The notes: generated by a model from the sequence alone, not told the origin. Positions 9,237 to 18,900 are shown, counted from the stretch's first letter. The stretch is DNA of 64,000 nucleotides from Pyrinomonadaceae bacterium (GCA_021228405.1 JAJQRF010000002.1:806001-870000), one strand, 5' to 3'. A program made the numbers and translations.

Positions 9237-11168
9237 TCACGGCAATTCGATTGTAAAAACATATATGCCGCCAACATTTTCAAAATCGAGAGGACCTATT
9301 TTTTTCGGAGAGCCCTTGATTCTTAATTTTGCCTCATGCAGGTAATTTTCATATTGCTCAAGACTGACTTTATAATCACTCACATCACGATTATTCTCAT
9401 CTAACTTGGCATTCATCAAATTTATTTCCATATCGGCAAATTCGGGGGTTCCGCCCCTGCTGTTAACGGTTTCAATGATGTGTGTATGATATTCCCGCAA
9501 AGCCTTTGCGCGATCGTCCTTATCATTGCTGTCAAATTTCCGCAGGAAGCTGTCGCCAACAATAAAAAGTCCTCCTTTTTCAAGATTTTTCTCGACATTT
9601 TTGAGGTATTTAATCTTATCCTTTAATTTTATATGGTGATCTACAAAGGAAGAAAAGATATATTTATATTTTCCTTCGGGATTGACCTTCCGGGCATCCG
9701 CGTGTTCCAGTTTTATGTGGTCGTATTTAGAAAATCGGTATTTTGCTATGTTGTAGTATGCCCAATCAATCTCTAACGCCAAAACATCCACATTCGGTAC
9801 ATCGACCAGCCTTTCGGTAAAATTACCCGTGCCCGCGCCGAATTCTAAAATCCTGCATTTTTCCGTTTCATCGCCGCGATGTTCCTTAAATACTCGCATC
9901 ATTTCGTCGGTCATATCCTTATAATAAGGGTGCTTATCGGAATACTGATGATAGTCCCAAACGGAGGTATATATCGACATTTCGACAAATCTGCTCTGAA
10001 ATCGTTCAAAATCGCCAAATAATTCTTCCTTCAGATTGTTGAACGAGAGCGGACTATCTTCGGGCACTTCCAAAGGTGCTTCGATCAGTATCGAAGCACC
10101 TTTGATCTTTTCAAAGACAGTTTCATATTTTTGGACTCCTTTTACCGACATTGAATATTTGATCTTCTTTTGATTTTCCATTCGGTCGTAAAGCGCATAC
10201 AAACTGGAGTTTCCATTGTATAGAATACCTAAGTCTTTAGCTTCGTTCGGAACCAGCGCAGTCAGTGCCTGCATCGTAATTACCCTGACTTTATATAATC
10301 TGGAATGGTCGATAATCATTTCATAATGCCGACCGAAATCCGCTTCAGTATTAAAAACGAAAATTCGCTCGTCAGTTTCTTTCCTTGATAATCGAAGAAT
10401 TTCTCTGCCAATATCCTGAAGCCAGAACGTATCCTGCTGATCGATTATCGAAACCGCTTTGAGTTTCAGGCTATCGCCAAATTTATTTTTTAGTTTTACG
10501 AGATTATATGTCCACTGAATTGCCGGCGCGGAAAAGCTCTCTAGTTTTTTTCCGTCTTTGATCTCATCATTTAACTCTCTGATGGATTCGGTAATAATAA
10601 GTTTGAGAGAGTGGTTATCTTTTAACTGGCTGTTATATTTTAAGCCTTTTATTTCATCGAAAAGCGGTTCGGCTATATCGTGAATGTCCGCTTCCCACGC
10701 CAATTGATCTTTAGCCTTGTTATATTTCTCCAACCATTCTCCAAAGGCGAGATCAAGAATTTTGTCACGGGCTTCCGTTCCTACAATATCTTTCATAAGA
10801 GCGATCATCTGATTTTTATCTTCACCGCTGATTACATGAAAGTGCTTTAAGGGGATTTCATCTTTTGAATCAAGCAGTTTCTCTTTATCGCCCAGCAAAA
10901 CAAGCGTATATTCTCCGAGTTTTTTATGAATATATCCGGCTTCAAAGTTAAACCATATTTTTCGATGTGTTCCGGGCGTTACGAATCCTATGCAATAGTC
11001 GGCTTCTTCGATCTCTTCTATTATTTTGTCGAACCATTTACCGCGGATCAGATCACTGGATATAAAACATTCTATACCCGGATAATCGCCGAAGGTTTCC
11101 TTAAAAGCTTTGGCTAAATCCTCTCCGGTTTTACCCGACCAACCGATAAAAATTTTTTTCTCACTCAT
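9237..11168 (-). CDS. TIR domain - middle domain - class I methyltransferase fusion
   Basis: Protein of 643 residues with no membrane segment. Residues 1-130 are a TIR-like domain: beta-A KKIFIGWSG (4-12), SSDLIRGKWFDKII (37-50), IGFVTP (60-65) and WFNFEAG (72-78), whose E76 is the candidate catalytic glutamate of NAD-cleaving TIR enzymes. Residues about 185-365 form an alpha/beta region I do not recognise (RIFVFNTEADFGRHYEMI, 268-285); it has no HKD phospholipase motif. Residues about 435-560 carry a methyltransferase core with motif I ILEFGAGTGNF (440-450). An AGGAGGT ribosome site precedes the start. It is the third gene from the cassette's 3' end, after the membrane TIR-like gene. TIR domains in bacteria are often NADase effectors of anti-phage or stress systems; a methyltransferase fused behind one is unusual. 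Confidence 0.82.
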   Translation of the reverse strand: MSEKKIFIGWSGKTGEDLAKAFKETFGDYPGIECFISSDLIRGKWFDKIIEEIEEADYCIGFVTPGTHRKIWFNFEAGYIHKKLGEYTLVLLGDKEKLLDSKDEIPLKHFHVISGEDKNQMIALMKDIVGTEARDKILDLAFGEWLEKYNKAKDQLAWEADIHDIAEPLFDEIKGLKYNSQLKDNHSLKLIITESIRELNDEIKDGKKLESFSAPAIQWTYNLVKLKNKFGDSLKLKAVSIIDQQDTFWLQDIGREILRLSRKETDERIFVFNTEADFGRHYEMIIDHSRLYKVRVITMQALTALVPNEAKDLGILYNGNSSLYALYDRMENQKKIKYSMSVKGVQKYETVFEKIKGASILIEAPLEVPEDSPLSFNNLKEELFGDFERFQSRFVEMSIYTSVWDYHQYSDKHPYYKDMTDEMMRVFKEHRGDETEKCRILEFGAGTGNFTERLVDVPNVDVLALEIDWAYYNIAKYRFSKYDHIKLEHADARKVNPEGKYKYIFSSFVDHHIKLKDKIKYLKNVEKNLEKGGLFIVGDSFLRKFDSNDKDDRAKALREYHTHIIETVNSRGGTPEFADMEINLMNAKLDENNRDVSDYKVSLEQYENYLHEAKLRIKGSPKKIGPLDFENVGGIYVFTIELP

Positions 11169-11274
11169 TATGGGATTATCTTAACCTCCTGTAATTTTAT
11201 TTAATTTGTCTTCGCAATCATTAATTTAAAATGTCAATTATAATTTCGATCACCCTTTAAAATACCGGTCTCAG

Positions 11275-12465
11275 CTATTTTGAAAGCTGTCTGAAAGACA
11301 GGAAATTGCTGTGAGATATTACCCGCCGGGCATTCAGTTTCATATAAAAATATCTAAGATGAAGCGGAACGATTTGGAGAGGAAACAAGAAAAAGTTAAG
11401 CGACAATAATGTTGCGGCTCCGTATAAAATGCAATAAATAAAAGTTTTCACGCGGCTTAGATACAGACCGTGCCGCTTGAAATGCGGGCGGAGAGTTTCC
11501 CTTACAACGGTTGACGGCGACAGACAGAAGAAAAACTTTTTCCACTCGCTCGTTTCGATAAGACCCGGAGCCCAGTTTGCATCGAAAACCATAAAATTAG
11601 CTTTCCCGATATGCTCGGGAAGCTTGATTCCGACCTTTGCCTCAAATTTTTCCTTGAATTGCTCATAGTGAATTTTGCGGCTGTCCGCATTGAATAATTC
11701 CCAGAGAAAAAACGAGATGATTATTTTTGAAGGCGAATCTGTTTTTTTAGCCGCTTCCATTTCCCAGAGCAGAGATTCGGATGCGCCGGCGTGAATAACT
11801 ATCAATTGAGAAATCTCCATCAGATTTTGAACCGTGTCTTTCCACGTTTCGGTTTCTACATAGATTCTTTTCGCGCCGAGCTGAGATTCCGTATCTTCCG
11901 GTCTGCCGACCGCCAGCACGGGACCGATGTCCTGTAAAACGGAATTTAAATCCTCTTCGGGAGTTCGCTTGCTGATTTTTTGGATATTTTCCTCGGTGTC
12001 GGTCAGATACGAACGCAAATATAAAACGGGATCGCGGGAATCGTAACGCAAGTCGCGTTGGGTATTGATCCTGTATTTTTTGGCTGATCTGCGGGCATCG
12101 AAAAAAGCGGACAGCGTTAGACGGATTCCGCGGAACGCTACGATCGGAGTCAATAGCAAAACCGCAATCACGCCAACGGCTTGAATGATCGGGTATAAAA
12201 TAGTGTCTATAAAAAGAGCACTGAATATTGCGACCAGAATGGCAATGATAAAGAATGTCAGACATAGCGAGATAATTATGCCGACAGGCAACAGAACCCA
12301 GCTTAACAATTCGTAAATTATTCCCTCGAAAAGTCGGCTTGATGAGTTGCTGCGAACTTTGATGGGGATTTTCCGGAGGTTTTCATTTGCGAATTCCTCT
12401 TTCCCGAGAGTGAACTCTTTGAGATCGAATTCTAAAATTTTAGAGAAATAACTTTTTTTTTCCAT
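11275..12465 (-). CDS. Membrane protein with cytoplasmic TIR-like domain
   Basis: Protein of 396 residues. Two hydrophobic segments (about 55-82 and 90-111) and a third near 341-368 anchor it in the inner membrane. The soluble part (about 140-330) has DPVLYLRSY (145-153), GPVLAVGRPED (181-191), LGAKRIYV (196-203) and W208 ... LMEISQLIVIHAG ... LLWEMEAA (232-239). The order W, helix, beta strand, then W-E parallels the TIR domain of the neighbouring gene, with E235 in the position of its E76. I infer a divergent TIR-like nucleotide-binding or NAD-cleaving domain; this is not proven by recognisable family identity. A GGAGGA ribosome site precedes the ATG. First gene of the AT-rich cassette. Confidence 0.68.
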   Translation of the reverse strand: MEKKSYFSKILEFDLKEFTLGKEEFANENLRKIPIKVRSNSSSRLFEGIIYELLSWVLLPVGIIISLCLTFFIIAILVAIFSALFIDTILYPIIQAVGVIAVLLLTPIVAFRGIRLTLSAFFDARRSAKKYRINTQRDLRYDSRDPVLYLRSYLTDTEENIQKISKRTPEEDLNSVLQDIGPVLAVGRPEDTESQLGAKRIYVETETWKDTVQNLMEISQLIVIHAGASESLLWEMEAAKKTDSPSKIIISFFLWELFNADSRKIHYEQFKEKFEAKVGIKLPEHIGKANFMVFDANWAPGLIETSEWKKFFFCLSPSTVVRETLRPHFKRHGLYLSRVKTFIYCILYGAATLLSLNFFLFPLQIVPLHLRYFYMKLNARRVISHSNFLSFRQLSK

Positions 12466-12944
12466 TATTGTTCCTCCGTTAAATCTTATGCAACAATAAA
12501 TTTCAAACGTCGATTATAAACCGTCGATAAAAGACGTTTTTTTCATTGGGAGATCATCAACACTCAGAATCTCAAATATTTGACCTTTTCACGGTCTGAA
12601 ATTTACGACCGGAACGATACGCCCTGTGAAGGAAGATCGGTTTCCAAAGGATTAACCTGTAAATCAGGGAAACGCTCTTTAATTTTTTATGTTACGGGAA
12701 TGATAAACGTCACCAAGCCGAACCCACGTCTAACTCTTCGTTGATTTTTTAGTTTGAAGCCGTATCTATCCGTGAATGCGGAGCAATTTCTTTCCGCGAG
12801 GAAAAGCATATAATTCGCCCGATCTAACTTCATCACTTGTAAGATTATTCAATTGACTTAAAATGTCAATAAAAATTAAGCGCACACCCGAAATTAAGTT
12901 TTGTTAAAAATCTGAATGCGAAAGCCGCCGGACAGGTTTCAGGT
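12466..12944. other. AT-rich intergenic edge of the accessory cassette
   Basis: 479 bases upstream of the cassette and downstream of the hydrolase gene. I see no credible open frame. It presumably holds the cassette promoter on the minus strand near 12480-12560. A CCTG-TAAAT-CAGG hairpin near 12655 recalls a tRNA anticodon arm but the flanks do not fold as a tRNA. Confidence 0.4.
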
Positions 12945-13625
12945 CTATCTTTCCTTCAGCCATTTTCTCAAATCTTCGCGCATTTCTTCGGTAATGACGT
13001 GTTTGGCGGAATACTGTTTCGAGGTGTAATTCGGGAGTTTTTCGCGCAATCGTTTGTCGTAATCGGCAAATTTTTCGTTTGAATAAAATTCGTCGTCGTC
13101 GCCGTAAAGATAAAAAGTTTCGGCGGCAAGGTTTTTATAATTTTCGTTCGTTTCGAGGTCGGACGGAATGCCGCCGCAAACGCCGACGATGCCGCGCAGA
13201 GCTTCGGGAAACGTGAACGCGAAGCGGAAATTCAACGCGCAAGCCTGTGAAAATCCGTAAAGATAGATTCGTTTTTTGTCGATCAAGTTTTTGCTTGAAA
13301 GATTTTCGATGACATCGAGCAGAAATTTATGATGAAGCGCGACGGATTCGGGCGATTTGAAATCGGTCAGCCAGCCGAAACCGACGCGATAACCGTTTTC
13401 GGTCTGCCGGAAATGCTGATTCGGTGCTTGCAGTGATGCGATCACGAAATTGGCGGGCGCGATCATCTGTGCCTCGCGCATCATATAGCGTTTGTGCGCG
13501 CCGTAACCGTGAACGGCAACGAGCAAAGGCGCGTTTTCCGCCGCATTTTCGGGAACGAAAAGATCGTAATAAAGATTTATCTCGGCTTTGACGGAAAGAT
13601 CGCTTTGTAAATTTTCCTGAATCAT
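12945..13625 (-). CDS. Alpha/beta hydrolase, esterase/phospholipase type
   Basis: Cytoplasmic hydrolase of 226 residues. The oxyanion region is AVHGYGAHK (about 38-46), the nucleophile elbow is GFSQA (serine near residue 124), the acid is likely in YGDDDEFY (about 174-181) and the base histidine in SAKHVITEE (about 206-214). This triad order fits the phospholipase/carboxylesterase and PHB-depolymerase-like group. Substrate unknown. It appears to be a single gene; its upstream region carries the 20-bp tandem array. Confidence 0.82.
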   Translation of the reverse strand: MIQENLQSDLSVKAEINLYYDLFVPENAAENAPLLVAVHGYGAHKRYMMREAQMIAPANFVIASLQAPNQHFRQTENGYRVGFGWLTDFKSPESVALHHKFLLDVIENLSSKNLIDKKRIYLYGFSQACALNFRFAFTFPEALRGIVGVCGGIPSDLETNENYKNLAAETFYLYGDDDEFYSNEKFADYDKRLREKLPNYTSKQYSAKHVITEEMREDLRKWLKER

Positions 13626-13660
13626 ATTTTTTTCAAAAGTTTGAATTTTCCCACTGTTTT

Positions 13661-13840
13661 TCGCTTCTCATCGTGTAAATGAACTTTTCACGCCGTATAT
13701 GGATTTTTCCGGCTGTAAATGAACTTTTCCGGCTGAATATGGGTTTTTCACACGGAATATAAACTTTTCACGCCGTTTATGGCTTTTTCACGCCGAATAT
13801 GAATTTTTCACGCCGTTTATGGCTTTGTCCGCGGGACATA
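13661..13840. repeat. Degenerate 20-bp tandem repeat array, nine units
   Basis: Nine contiguous units of 20 bases, each built as RRmTTTTTCA followed by CGCCGwATAT. The units differ from each other at several positions but keep exact spacing, for example at 13681, 13761, 13781 and 13801. There are no spacers, so it is not a CRISPR. It lies just upstream of the hydrolase start at 13625. Confidence 0.88.
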
Positions 13841-13986
13841 GCTTTTACCCGCCACAGTCGCCCGATGCTGGCGCGGACGGATTATTTTCAGATAGTTTTT
13901 CAAACAATTTCCCGTTTATTATCAATTATCGAAGTTTAATTATCAATCGACTTTCGCGCCTGAACAATATATAAGTTACTTCAAAA

Positions 13987-14132
13987 AAAACTCCCCTCCT
14001 TAGAAAAGGAGGGGTGGACGCGCTTCGCGGACGGGGTGGTTAAATCTCAAGAATAATTACACGAATCATTAAACGTGAAACAACCACCCCGTCGCTTCGC
14101 GCCACCCCTCCTTAGAAAAGGAGGGGAGTTTT
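13987..14132. repeat. Long inverted repeat of two hairpins (MITE- or REP-like)
   Basis: The left half contains CTCCCCTCCTT-AGAA-AAGGAGGGG, then a GC-rich stretch and ACGGGGTGGTT. The right half is the near-exact reverse, ending AAGGAGGGGAGTTTT. Each half folds alone and the two halves pair with each other around a 40-base AT-rich centre. Sequences of this wording recur between genes in several bacterial phyla. No transposase is encoded. Confidence 0.8.
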
Positions 14133-14264
14133 ATTGTGATCTTATTTTATTTTGTGTGATTGCTTTTAGCGGTAAAAAATCAATTTATATTTATTACGGC
14201 GGCGCGAATCGGAGAAAAACTGTCAGTTATCAGTTATCATCTATCAGTTATTCCGAAGTTTTCT

Positions 14265-15875
14265 ATGCAGAGATTTTTAAATTGGCTTGACAAGCTTGCC
14301 GTCACGAACGAGGAAAATAAAACGGCACAATGGCTCGACCGCATCGCGTTTTTCTTTTTGATTCTGATGGCTTTGTCCGCGCCGCATTCGATCGCGGCAA
14401 CGCAGACCGCGTGGCTCATCGGCAATTTCGCGTGGCTGATCCGGCTTTTTATCAAACCGCGTCCGAAATTACTGAAAACTCCGCTCAATCTCGCGCTCTG
14501 GATTTTTTTCGCGTGGTCGGTCGTCACTTGTTTTTTTTCCTACGCGCCCGACATTTCGTTTGAAAAACTGCGCGGAGTCGCGCTTTTTCTCATCTTTTTC
14601 TACGTTGCAAACAATCTGCGCTCGTTTCGCGCCGTCAAATTTATCGTTTCAGCGTTGATCTTTTCGGCGATGGTCGTCGTTCTCTGGACACCGCTCGAAC
14701 GCATCATCGGGCGCGGCGTGGAAGTTTACGGCGTTGCGGCGGAAAGCCCGCTGACAAAAACGATCTACGTCGAAAACAACAACGAACCGATCGTCATCAA
14801 AGACGGCGATGCTTTACTCGAAGTCAATAAAAAGAAAATAAAATCGCCCGAACAGCTCGTCGAAGAGATCGAAAAAAACGAAACTGCGCGGCTGAAATTT
14901 TATCGTCCCGATTATTATCTGATCGTTCAGATAAAACGAAGCGATTTATTGGAAGGCGCGACGGCGAACGAAAAACTCGGCATCACGGCTTGGAAAAAAA
15001 GCCGAAACTGGCGTTCGATGGGATTTTACGGGCACTGGACGACTTTTTCGGAAGTTTTACAACTGATCGCATCGCTCGTCTTCGGGCTTTTGATCGCTTC
15101 GTTTTCAGATCGCAAGGAAGATTTTGAAAAGCGGAAATTCTCCGTTTTCGGCAAATTCACGTTTTCGCCGCTTCTGCTTTTCTGTTTTGCGGCGATGTGT
15201 CTGGCTTTGCTCTTAAATGTCACACGCGCTTCGCAATTGGGTTTGATCGCGTCGATGTTTTCGATAGTTTTTCTCGTCAATCGAAAAATGATCTTGGTAT
15301 TAGCGGTCATTTTTCTGCCCGTTGCGCTCGGCGGACTTTTGTTCATTCAGCAAAGCCGCAACGTCGGATATTTCGACCGCAACGACGATTCGATCAAATA
15401 CCGCGAATCGGTTTATCAGGAAGGCGCAAATCTCTGGACGCAAAACGCACGGCATTTTCTGGTCGGTGTCGGGATGGATTCGATCAAACGATACGCGAAA
15501 GACTGGCGTTTGTTTGAAGACGGCAAACTCCCGCTCGGACATTTTCACTCAACCTTACTCCAATTAGCCGTCGAACGCGGTTTGCCCGCACTTCTTTTGT
15601 GGTTTTGGATAGTCTGGCTCTATGCGCGGGAGATGAAATCCCGGATTTCAGATTCCGGATTCCAAATTAAAGAAAATCAGTCTGAAATCAGGGAGATAAA
15701 ATCCGGAATCCGGAATCTGAAATCCGGAATCCTACTGGGCGTTTTCGGCGGACTGGTCGGATTTTTTACGAGCGGAATCGTTCATTACAATCTCGGCGAC
15801 GCAGAAGTTGCGATGATCTTTTTTCTGCTCATGGGAATCGGCGTGAGTTTGAAAGGGATGAAGGATGAGGGATAA
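14265..15875 (+). CDS. O-antigen ligase / Wzy-like membrane protein
   Basis: Inner-membrane protein of 536 residues of the O-antigen ligase family, which joins or polymerises surface polysaccharide on its lipid carrier at the periplasmic face. About ten or more hydrophobic segments are visible, and the large loop carries the family-type region around HSTLLQLAVERGLPALLLW (residues about 428-446). Two oddities: residues about 165-232 resemble a PDZ domain (IKDGDALLEVNKKKIKSPEQ), and about 30 residues near 456-490 are encoded by a 23-bp inverted repeat of intergenic-type words. I prefer ATG 14265 over TTG 14160 because the upstream part is encoded by simple CAGTTAT words. It is convergent with the sigma-54 regulator gene. 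Confidence 0.82.
   Translation: MQRFLNWLDKLAVTNEENKTAQWLDRIAFFFLILMALSAPHSIAATQTAWLIGNFAWLIRLFIKPRPKLLKTPLNLALWIFFAWSVVTCFFSYAPDISFEKLRGVALFLIFFYVANNLRSFRAVKFIVSALIFSAMVVVLWTPLERIIGRGVEVYGVAAESPLTKTIYVENNNEPIVIKDGDALLEVNKKKIKSPEQLVEEIEKNETARLKFYRPDYYLIVQIKRSDLLEGATANEKLGITAWKKSRNWRSMGFYGHWTTFSEVLQLIASLVFGLLIASFSDRKEDFEKRKFSVFGKFTFSPLLLFCFAAMCLALLLNVTRASQLGLIASMFSIVFLVNRKMILVLAVIFLPVALGGLLFIQQSRNVGYFDRNDDSIKYRESVYQEGANLWTQNARHFLVGVGMDSIKRYAKDWRLFEDGKLPLGHFHSTLLQLAVERGLPALLLWFWIVWLYAREMKSRISDSGFQIKENQSEIREIKSGIRNLKSGILLGVFGGLVGFFTSGIVHYNLGDAEVAMIFFLLMGIGVSLKGMKDEG
15641..15727. repeat. 23-bp perfect inverted repeat inside a coding sequence
   Basis: Arms 15641-15663 and 15705-15727 are exact reverse complements around 41 bases. 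They are built of GATTCCGGATT-type words like those in nearby intergenic DNA. The element is in frame within the O-antigen ligase gene and adds a polar loop between hydrophobic segments. Confidence 0.85.
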
Positions 15876-15887
15876 AGGATGAAAATA

Positions 15888-15919
15888 AATCCCAAATCCA
15901 CAATCCCAAATCCAAAATC
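15888..15919. repeat. AAATCC word array between convergent genes
   Basis: Four or five repeats of AATCCCAAATCC-type words fill the gap between the O-antigen ligase stop (15875) and the sigma-54 regulator stop (15921). The same words occur at 57267-57300 and 57686-57711. Confidence 0.7.
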
Positions 15920-15920
15920 G

Positions 15921-18900
15921 TCAAGCTGCTTTTTCGATGCCGTAGCGGTCGATCTTCATATACAAACCGCGCCGTGTTAAGCCGAGTTCGCGGGCGACCT
16001 GCGAAATATTCCAGTTATGGCGCGAGAGCGAATCCTTAATCATCTGCGTTTCGAGTTGGGAAACGGCGGCTTCGAGAGTTCCGCCGGGCGCGCCGACGTT
16101 GAAAGACGAAAACGAACTGTTGTATGACGCGATCGTTTTCGGAGTCGGGTTTGAGCCGAAGGGCGAAAGCGGTTTGGCATTGCGCTTTAGTTCGGGCGAA
16201 AGATGTTCGGGCGTGATAACTTCGCCGTCTTCGGCACGGGCAACGATGCGTTGAATCTCGTTGCAAAGTTGGCGCACGTTTCCGTCCCAATCACAAACCA
16301 TCAGCAGGTCGATCGTCTGCGGGATTATCGTAATATCGCGTTTGCTGAAGCGCGACGAATAATGATTGATGTAGTAATTTATCATCGGCGGAATTTCCGA
16401 ACGCCTCTCCCGAAGCGGCGGAACGCGCAAACGAATTACGTTCAGACGATAATACAAATCTTCGCGGAAACTGCCGTCGGCAACCTTTTCTTCCAGCGGC
16501 ATATTCGTCGCTGCGATGACGCGCACATCGACTTTGATCGGGCGTTTTTCGCCGATCGGCTGAACTTCGCCTTCCTGCAAAAAACGCAATAATTTCGGCT
16601 GAACATCGAGCGGCAGATCGCCGACTTCGTCCAGGAACAAAGTCCCGCCGTCAGCCGCCCGAATCATTCCGGGCGAATCCGTCACCGCGCCCGTAAACGC
16701 GCCTTTGCGGTAGCCGAAAAGATGACCTTCGGCAAGTTCCTTCGGCACGGCGGTGCAGTTGAACGGGATAAAAATTTTGTCTTTACGGCTCGAAATCGTA
16801 TGGATCGCCCGTGAAACCAATTCCTTACCCGTGCCCGATTCGCCCGTTACCAGAACCGTCACGTCGGACGAACGGATTTTATAAACTTCTTCGACCAGCG
16901 CGGTCATTGCGGGCGAAGAATGAATAAAGCCCGACATCAAACTCTGCGAAGTGAACAGGCTGACATCGAGATCGTTCGACTGCGATTTGTCCTTTTCACG
17001 GAGAGAAATCACGTCCATTCCGAGTTCGACAACACGTAAAAGCGGTTGCAGTGAACTGTCGTCATTCAAAACCGCGCCCGATTGCGGCGCAATTATCAGA
17101 TAAGCCGGAACAGCGTTTGACGGTTTGAGATGAAAGAAAGTGATATTTTTCTTCGTCGCAAAACTCTTCAATTCATTTTTCAGCAAAGCATTTTGAAATT
17201 TTTCGACGAGTTCCATACTTTCATTCGGAACATAGCCGTGCGTGATGAACGGATAAAGTTTTTTCTCTTTGTTCAGTTCGGCAATGATGATCTTGTTGGC
17301 GCGGCTTTCCTGCTGTAAAACGGCGATAAGTTCGCGGAAAAGCAATTCGCGCGAAGCCGTCGCTTCGGCAAGGCGAACGGTCAAAAGTTGTGAAACGATT
17401 GACGACGGACGCGGTTTTTCGGGTGAAATTTCTTTGTGATTTTTGCGCTGTTTGATCTTCTCGACCGCTTTTTTCGCCGATTCGAGATAATTTTTTACGC
17501 CGAGCTTGGTAAAAATCTCCGTCGCCGAACCGAGATGTTTCAAAGCGCGTTCGGCATTGTTTTCGCCCAGATTCGTGCCGATCAGATAGTGCGCCAAAGC
17601 CGAATGATAAAGGTCGTCAGCGGCTTCAAAAATCGTCAGACTGCGGCTGAAATGATGAACGGCAAGCTCCTTATCGCCGTCATTTAACGCCGCCAGACCG
17701 CGCAAACGCTGAATATTTCCGAGAATGAAAAAATCGGAAGCCGGTGCAGCATCTTCGATAATTTGGAGCTGTGCTTCGTAGGCGTTGAGATCGCCCGTTT
17801 GCAGTAATCCTTCCGCCAGCACCAAACCTGCCGTGTTGAGCGTCTGTTTTTCGCCGATGCTTTTGCAGACTTCGATGGTTTCCCTGGCTTTCTCGATCGC
17901 GTCGGAGTATTTTTCTTCGGCAACCAGACAACGCGCCAGATTTCGCATTGCCATAATCGCATACCATTCTTTTTTGCGCTCGTTGGCAAATTCGACGGCT
18001 TTGTTGAGCAATTCTTCGGCTTCGGCAAATTCGCCGCGCAAATATTTGAGTTCGCCGAGCGAATCCAGAATTCCGGCAACGTGCACGTGATTTGCTTCCA
18101 TCGCCACGTCGAGCGCGCTTTTCATCATCTTTTCGGCACGCGCCCAATCGCCCAAAACCATCAGGTTCATTCCGAGATTGTTATACGCGATGACGGAATT
18201 TAATTTATGTTCGGTCTGCTCGAAAAATTTGATCGATTTTTCCAGACAGGCGATGCCGTCCTGCGGGCGGTGAAGCTGACAATACGCGCCCGACATATCC
18301 GAATAAACTTTTCCGAGCATAAACGGCGCGGAACGGTCGCCGATGATCTGGATCGCAAGCTGAAAATATTCGAGCGATTTTTCGTTGTTGCCTTCCTGAT
18401 AATGCGAAACGGCAATTGCCTGATAACTTTCCGCCATTCCGAGCCAGTTTCCCTCTTCACGAAAAGAGTTCAGGGCTTTTTCGGCAATGTCGCGGGAAAT
18501 CGAATATTCGTTCAATTTGCGGTAAACACGTGATAAGGCGATATAGATGATACCCAAGAGAGAGGGAAAGTTGTCGGCTTTGGCGCGTTTCAGATTGCGT
18601 TTGAGAAGTGTTACGGCTTTTGGCGATTCGCCGAGATTGTTATAGGAAATTGCCAGTTGCGTGACGACTTTCAGTTGCGTTTCGGGTTGAAGTTTCTCGA
18701 GAATTTCTTCCGTTTCGTAAAGTCTTACGGCTTCGATGGCTTCTTTGTAGCGTCCGAGCGTTTCGAGCGTATATGACAAAAGACGCTTCAGATTCGCCAG
18801 ATTATCGGGCGTGTGGTTATATCTTTCGATAGTTTCCATTAAGATTTTTTCCGATTCGCTCGAAAAACCGTCGGTCAGTTTTTGTTCGACGGCTTGAAAA

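Noticed and set aside
12640-12690. tRNA-Tyr-like stretch with CTGTAAAT
   Set aside because: Only a CCTG/CAGG hairpin forms. The acceptor, D and T arms do not pair and no TTCGA loop follows.
13661-13840. CRISPR array
   Set aside because: Units are contiguous with no unique spacers, and no cas genes are in the window. The same holds for the arrays at 55.3 and 63.7 kb.
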